From positions 1 to 64,000 of the forward strand of contig CAJMPU010000002.1 of NCBI GenBank assembly GCA_905215505.1: a stretch of DNA of 64,000 bases. Reading direction: 5' to 3'. Source of the stretch: an uncultured bacterium. Lineage in GTDB: Bacteria; Actinomycetota; Coriobacteriia; Coriobacteriales; Coriobacteriaceae. A program made the position numbers and the translations under genes. Shown in pieces: positions 60,115 to 64,000 of the stretch (position 1 is its first letter; every line of letters starts with the position of its first letter). The notes beneath the pieces are model-generated. The model saw nothing but the letters and a program-made list of their open reading frames with translations. It had not been told where the DNA came from and searched no databases.

Positions 60115-60714
60115 ATGTTCAATATCGTACTGTACGCGCCCGAGATTCCGGCCAATACGGGCAATATCGGCCGTACCTGCGTGGTTACCGGCGCACGCCT
60201 GCATCTGGTGGAGCCACTGGGCTTTTCGCTCGACGACAAGACGGTGCGTCGCGCCGGCCTGGGCTACTGGCATAACTTGGACGTGACGACCTATGCCGGC
60301 TGGGAGGATTTTCTTGCGCGCAACGGCCTCTCCCCCGCCGACGAGCGCCTGCATTTGCTGACCAAAAAGGCACGCCGCACCTATGCGCAAAGTACCTACC
60401 GCGATGGCGACTACTTGGTCTTTGGCAGCGAGAGCTCGGGGATTCCCGAGCCACTGCTTGCCGCGGCGCCCGAGCGCTGCGAGCGCATCCCCATGCTGCG
60501 CGATTGCGACTCACTCGATAACGCCGAGGCTTGGGAAGCCCACGAGGAATCGCTGGGGCATACCGAGGACAGCCACGAAGCCATCCTGCAGCAGGATATC
60601 TGCGGCAACTTCGTCGACCCGGACGACTACCGCATCAGCGCACTCAACCTCTCCAACAGCGCCGCCATCGTCCTCTACGAGGCTCTGCGCCAAACAGGCT
60701 TTCCGGGAATGTGA
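60115..60714 (+). CDS. trmL: tRNA (cytidine/uridine-34-2'-O)-methyltransferase
   Basis: 199 residues from ATG 60115 (AAGGAG 5-6 bases upstream). SPOUT family motifs: MFNIVLYAPEIPANTGNIGRTC, LHLVEPLGFSLDDKTVRRAGLGYWH, VFGSESSGIPEPLL, and the knot end LNLSNSAAIVLYEALRQTGFPG. Methylates the wobble base of tRNA-Leu. Between RIPM and LNLSN lies an insertion of about 40 residues (DNAEAWEAHEESLGHTEDSH and following) absent from the 157-residue E. coli enzyme. The stop TGA lies inside a hairpin. Confidence 0.9.
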   Translation: MFNIVLYAPEIPANTGNIGRTCVVTGARLHLVEPLGFSLDDKTVRRAGLGYWHNLDVTTYAGWEDFLARNGLSPADERLHLLTKKARRTYAQSTYRDGDYLVFGSESSGIPEPLLAAAPERCERIPMLRDCDSLDNAEAWEAHEESLGHTEDSHEAILQQDICGNFVDPDDYRISALNLSNSAAIVLYEALRQTGFPGM

Positions 60715-60741
60715 CAAAGGAGCTGTCCCTTTGTCACATTC
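60707..60741. terminator. Perfect 14-bp hairpin at the trmL/uvrA-like junction
   Basis: GAATGTGACAAAGG (60707-60720) and CCTTTGTCACATTC (60728-60741), loop AGCTGTC. On the minus strand the centre reads AAAGGGACAGCTCC. Contains the trmL stop codon and ends 3 bases before the stop of the UvrA-like gene. Confidence 0.8.
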
Positions 60742-60743
60742 AG

Positions 60744-63239
60744 TTATAGATAGCGGCCGGTAATGCTCTTAGGACAGGCTGCAATGTCGCCAGGCGTGCC
60801 GGCGCACACGATTTGCCCGCCCGCATCGCCACCGCCCGGACCCATGTCGATCACGTAATCGGCGTTACGGATAAGATCGAGGTCGTGCTCGATCACGACA
60901 ACCGTGGCGCCCTTGGCAACAAGGCCGTCAAACACGTTCAACAGCACCTGAACATCGAGCGGATGTAGTCCGATCGTGGGCTCGTCAAATACGAATACGG
61001 CATCGTCCTGCACGCGGCCCATCTCGCTCGCAAGCTTAAGGCGCTGCGCCTCGCCGCCCGAAAGCGCCGGCGTGGGCTCACCAAGCGTGAGATAACCCAA
61101 TCCCAGGTCGTGCAAGGTCTGCAAGCGCGTCTGAACTTTCTTGAGTCCCAGTGTGGCGTCGATGGCCTCGTCCACGCTCATGTCCATGAGCTGCGGCAAC
61201 GTAAGCAGACTCCCGTCCTTGCCCTCGCGATGGATATGCGAAGCCGCGTCTGCATAACGCGAACCACGACATGCCGGGCAGACGATCTCGACGTCGGGCA
61301 AAAACTGCACGTCGAGCGATATCGAGCCCGTGCCATCGCACGTAGGGCAGCGCAAGGCGCCAGTGTTGTAGCTAAAGGCACCCGCCTTGTAGCCGGCTGC
61401 TTTGGCCTCGGACGTACGGGCGAAGGCGCGACGCAGCTCGTCATGAATGTCGGCATAAGTCGCCACTGTCGAGCGCACGTTGGCGCCGATAGGCGTAGCG
61501 TCAATCAGGTTTGCGCGGGCAATGCCTTCGGCATCGACCCAGCGCACATGGCTTGGCAGGTGCTCACCAGCTGCCTGCGCCTTAAGCGCCGGGATGAGCG
61601 TCTCGAGCACCAACGTCGTCTTGCCCGAACCCGAAATGCCCGTCACCGCGACAAGGCGACCGCGCGGGATATCGACTTCGAGCGGCTTGACGGTATGGAT
61701 GGCATCGGTCGCCATGCGGATATGGCCCCGGTCAAACATTTCGTCGTCAGGCACCTGCGGACGCAAGCGCTCAGGCTCCGAGCGCAAAAATGGGGCGATG
61801 CGGCTGCCCTGCGATTCTTCGACCTCGCCTACCGCGCCCGCGGCGATCACATTGCCGCCGCCTGCTCCGGCAACGGGGCCCATCTCGACCAGATAGTCGG
61901 CTTCCGCCAGTACGCGCGTGTCGTGGTCGACAACGACCACGGTGTTGCCGTCATCCACCAAATCGCGCATCACGCCTACCAGGCCGTCGACATTGGCAGG
62001 ATGCAAGCCAATCGAGGGCTCGTCCAGCACATAGAGCACGCCCGTCGATCGGTTACGCACCACGCGGGCGAGCTGCACGCGCTGACGCTCGCCCGTGGAG
62101 AGCGTGGCACCGGCGCGGTCGAGCGAAAGGTAATCGAGGCCCAGATCGACCAGTCGACGGGCCGTGCTCAAAAACGAATCGCAGATATCCGTCGCCATGG
62201 GCTGCATCTCGGCCGGCAAGGATGCGGGCACCCCGCGCACCCACTCAATCGCCTCACCCAGCGTCATAGCCGCGGCCTGCGCCAGATTGATACCGCGCAC
62301 CTGGGGATGGCGTGCGGCCTCGGAGAGACGCGTGCCGCCACAGTCACGGCATGGCCCCTCGCGCAAAAAGCGCGCCACGCGCTTGAGGCCCTTGTCGTCC
62401 TTAACCTTGGCGAGCGCATTCTCGACGGTATAGACAGCGTTGTAATAGGTAAAATCGAGCGGCGTGGCGCCCTCGCCGTTTTTGGGAACGTAGAGAATGT
62501 GCTTTTTAACCGCCGGACCGTGGAACACGATGTCGCGCTCTTGAGGCGTGAGCTGGTTAAACGGCACGTCGGTGCGCACGCCCATCTCGCCAGCCACCTG
62601 CTTCATCAGATCCCACATGAGTGTGCCCCAAGGAAGCACCGCGCCCTCGTTGATAGTCTTGGACTCGTCGGGCACCAGGCTCGCCTCGTCCACCTCGCGC
62701 ATGACGCCGGTACCGCCACAGGTGGGACATGCACCGCCGCTATTGAAAGCCAAATCCTCGGCACTCGGCGCGTAGAACTCGCGGCCACATGTCGGACACG
62801 TGAGCGACAGGCCTGCAGCCACGTTAAGGCTCGGCTCCACGCGCGCCCCGCAATGTGGGCACACGTGATGGGCGCAACGGCTAAAGAGCAGACGCAGACT
62901 ATTGTTGAGCTCGGTCATGGTACCAAAGGTCGAGCGCACGCCCGGCACGCTCGGACGCTGGTGCAGCGCGAGCGCCGCCGGCACGTGCAATACCTCATCC
63001 ACCTGGGCGTGCTCGGCCTGTGTCAGACGACGTCGAGTATAGGTGCTGAGTGCTTCCAAGTAGCGACGCGAGCCCTCGGCATAAAGAACCCCCAGCGCCA
63101 GCGAGCTCTTGCCCGAGCCCGACACGCCGGCAATACCCACGAGCTTTCCCAGCGGAATATCGATATCGATGTCCTTAAGGTTATGGACGCGCGCACCACG
63201 CACCTCGATAGCCTGCGGGCTCATCTTCTGTTCCGTCAC
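60744..63239 (-). CDS. UvrA-like double ABC ATPase (UvrA2 type)
   Basis: 831 residues from GTG 63239 (AGGGTGA 6 bases upstream); ATG 63257 is an alternative that overlaps the upstream gene's stop. Two ABC domains: first Walker A GVSGSGKSSLALG, signature LSTGERQRVQLARV; second Walker A GISGSGKTTLVLE, signature LSGGEAQRLKLASE, Walker B FVFDEPTIGLHP. Zinc-finger pairs CPTCGREF...CPTCGGTG and CPTCDGTG...CPACRGSR. The region after Walker A that holds the UvrB-binding domain in UvrA1 is much shortened, so a UvrA2-like role in drug/DNA-adduct tolerance without UvrB is likely. Follows an ATPase gene with overlap. Confidence 0.85.
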   Translation of the reverse strand: MTEQKMSPQAIEVRGARVHNLKDIDIDIPLGKLVGIAGVSGSGKSSLALGVLYAEGSRRYLEALSTYTRRRLTQAEHAQVDEVLHVPAALALHQRPSVPGVRSTFGTMTELNNSLRLLFSRCAHHVCPHCGARVEPSLNVAAGLSLTCPTCGREFYAPSAEDLAFNSGGACPTCGGTGVMREVDEASLVPDESKTINEGAVLPWGTLMWDLMKQVAGEMGVRTDVPFNQLTPQERDIVFHGPAVKKHILYVPKNGEGATPLDFTYYNAVYTVENALAKVKDDKGLKRVARFLREGPCRDCGGTRLSEAARHPQVRGINLAQAAAMTLGEAIEWVRGVPASLPAEMQPMATDICDSFLSTARRLVDLGLDYLSLDRAGATLSTGERQRVQLARVVRNRSTGVLYVLDEPSIGLHPANVDGLVGVMRDLVDDGNTVVVVDHDTRVLAEADYLVEMGPVAGAGGGNVIAAGAVGEVEESQGSRIAPFLRSEPERLRPQVPDDEMFDRGHIRMATDAIHTVKPLEVDIPRGRLVAVTGISGSGKTTLVLETLIPALKAQAAGEHLPSHVRWVDAEGIARANLIDATPIGANVRSTVATYADIHDELRRAFARTSEAKAAGYKAGAFSYNTGALRCPTCDGTGSISLDVQFLPDVEIVCPACRGSRYADAASHIHREGKDGSLLTLPQLMDMSVDEAIDATLGLKKVQTRLQTLHDLGLGYLTLGEPTPALSGGEAQRLKLASEMGRVQDDAVFVFDEPTIGLHPLDVQVLLNVFDGLVAKGATVVVIEHDLDLIRNADYVIDMGPGGGDAGGQIVCAGTPGDIAACPKSITGRYL

Positions 63240-63249
63240 CTTTATCACC

Positions 63250-64000
63250 CTACTCATGCCATAAAATGCGATCGCGAATGTACTCGCCCAGCATGGGCAC
63301 GGTAAACCGGACAAGGCCGTATCCGGCAGCCTCGACGACGCGCTCGCGAATCAGACTTGCACGATATTTACTCGCCCAGCTCTGGGTACGGTCACAGCGT
63401 TCAATGATATCCGCCGTGCGCGTCGGCTTGTCCTCGTCAACCGCCATAGCCTCGATAAAGAGGCGCTGAGGGCTGCGCAGACCGTAATACAGAGGTGCGT
63501 CAACCGCTTCGTAGAACTCGGAGACGGCATCCGCATGGCCATTCTCGACATCGCGCCTTTCGATGACCTGCGAGCCACGCCGGACAGCAGACCGCCACAT
63601 GTAATAGCCCACCAGCTGAACCATATAGGGATGCCCCATGCTCTTGCGCGCCGCAAGGTCCGCCGTCTCCGCGTCAACGTAAAGACCAGCGTCTTTGACC
63701 GTCTGGATATACGAATCGCGCACTTTGGGCAAAGATATTGCCCCCAACGTACGCTGCTGGGCACGCCGCAAAAACGTCACGCTCGGCTCTTCGAGCAGAT
63801 CGTCAACCATACTGGGCAAGCCGGCGAACGCCAGCGCAAGACCGCGCTGGTCGCTATCGGGCAAGCCCGTGGCATCCTGGTCTCCGAGCACCTGCTGATA
63901 GAGGACGGCAAGAGCCGCCAGTTCCTCGATAGACGCCGATTGTGCCTCGTCAATCGCAAACAAGACGCCCTTGCCCGGACCGAGCTTCTTGAGACGCTCG
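63250..64000 (-). CDS. ATP-binding AAA-type protein (5' end outside the window)
   Basis: The frame enters from the right edge and ends at TAG 63250; about 250 C-terminal residues are visible. GPGKGVLFAIDEAQSASIEELAALA shows the Walker B (FAIDEAQ) of archaeal-ATPase/STAND-like AAA proteins; the Walker A must lie beyond 64000. The C-terminal part has a winged-helix look (DIIERCDRTQSWASKYRASLIRERVVEAAGYGLVRFTVPMLGEYI). Its stop overlaps the possible ATG start of the UvrA-like gene. Function unknown. Confidence 0.75.
   Translation of the reverse strand, partial: ERLKKLGPGKGVLFAIDEAQSASIEELAALAVLYQQVLGDQDATGLPDSDQRGLALAFAGLPSMVDDLLEEPSVTFLRRAQQRTLGAISLPKVRDSYIQTVKDAGLYVDAETADLAARKSMGHPYMVQLVGYYMWRSAVRRGSQVIERRDVENGHADAVSEFYEAVDAPLYYGLRSPQRLFIEAMAVDEDKPTRTADIIERCDRTQSWASKYRASLIRERVVEAAGYGLVRFTVPMLGEYIRDRILWHE

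Noticed and set aside
61110..63305. Long open frame on the + strand opposite the UvrA-like gene
   Set aside because: Antisense to two intact ABC domains; composition is that of a shadow frame.

Overview
The window reads as chromosomal DNA of a high-GC Gram-positive gut bacterium, most likely Collinsella or a close relative in the Coriobacteriia. That placement is an inference from gene content: a bile salt hydrolase, a reverse-rubrerythrin-like protein, LAxTG-anchored surface proteins, a SKI2-like helicase, PdxR/PdxS/PdxT, many PTS/LysR/NCS2 genes, and GC-rich coding sequence. No rRNA, tRNA, CRISPR array, prophage or transposase gene was seen.

Layout. 1-5.5 kb: spermidine-synthase-like gene (cut by the left edge), Elp3-like radical SAM/GNAT enzyme, a DUF4097 protein with its XRE-membrane regulator, and a methyltransferase. 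5.6-12.6 kb: TrmB, the large helicase, a DUF2130 coiled-coil protein, a phosphoesterase and two small proteins. 12.6-16.5 kb: a 27-residue membrane peptide, an aldehyde/alcohol dehydrogenase pair and rubrerythrin. 16.5-18.1 kb: a nuclease-like gene split by a stop codon and lying between two copies of a palindromic element. 18.1-21.2 kb: pdxR divergent from pdxST. 21.2-25.5 kb: large palindromes, a winged-helix/RGG protein, an MFS exporter, a frameshifted deformylase and a LysR regulator. 25.6-30.7 kb: an unusual operon of an amidohydrolase, two neutral-ceramidase-like proteins and a PTS EIIBC permease. 30.8-38.6 kb: an HTH-aminotransferase fusion, LysR/EamA pair, Kup, bile salt hydrolase and a deformylase lacking its catalytic Glu. 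38.8-45 kb: a purine permease followed by two tandemly duplicated LAxTG surface proteins, then an esterase. 45-52 kb: uracil permease, MetE-like enzyme with LysR regulator, HAD phosphatase, and a TPP-riboswitch-controlled thiM/thiamine-binding/thiE operon. 52-64 kb: patatin-like lipase, two multidomain GGDEF proteins, flavodoxin-like reductase, ArsC/Spx-like protein, CobW GTPase, TrmL, a UvrA-like ATPase and the 3' part of an ATPase.

The most unusual signal is non-coding. Many gene junctions carry long imperfect palindromes. One family (three copies, about 123 bp) ends in CTAAGTGAGTAG, which reads TAA-g-TGA-g-TAG and so stops all three frames within 12 bases; two genes end inside this terminus. 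A second set shares a GGGACAG core, and a third is a triple tandem hairpin. Other points worth attention are the RGG-tailed winged-helix protein, the HTH-aminotransferase fusion with a well-placed internal start, the PTS/ceramidase-like operon, and the two altered deformylase genes. All homology calls come from reading motifs by eye; no search was run.
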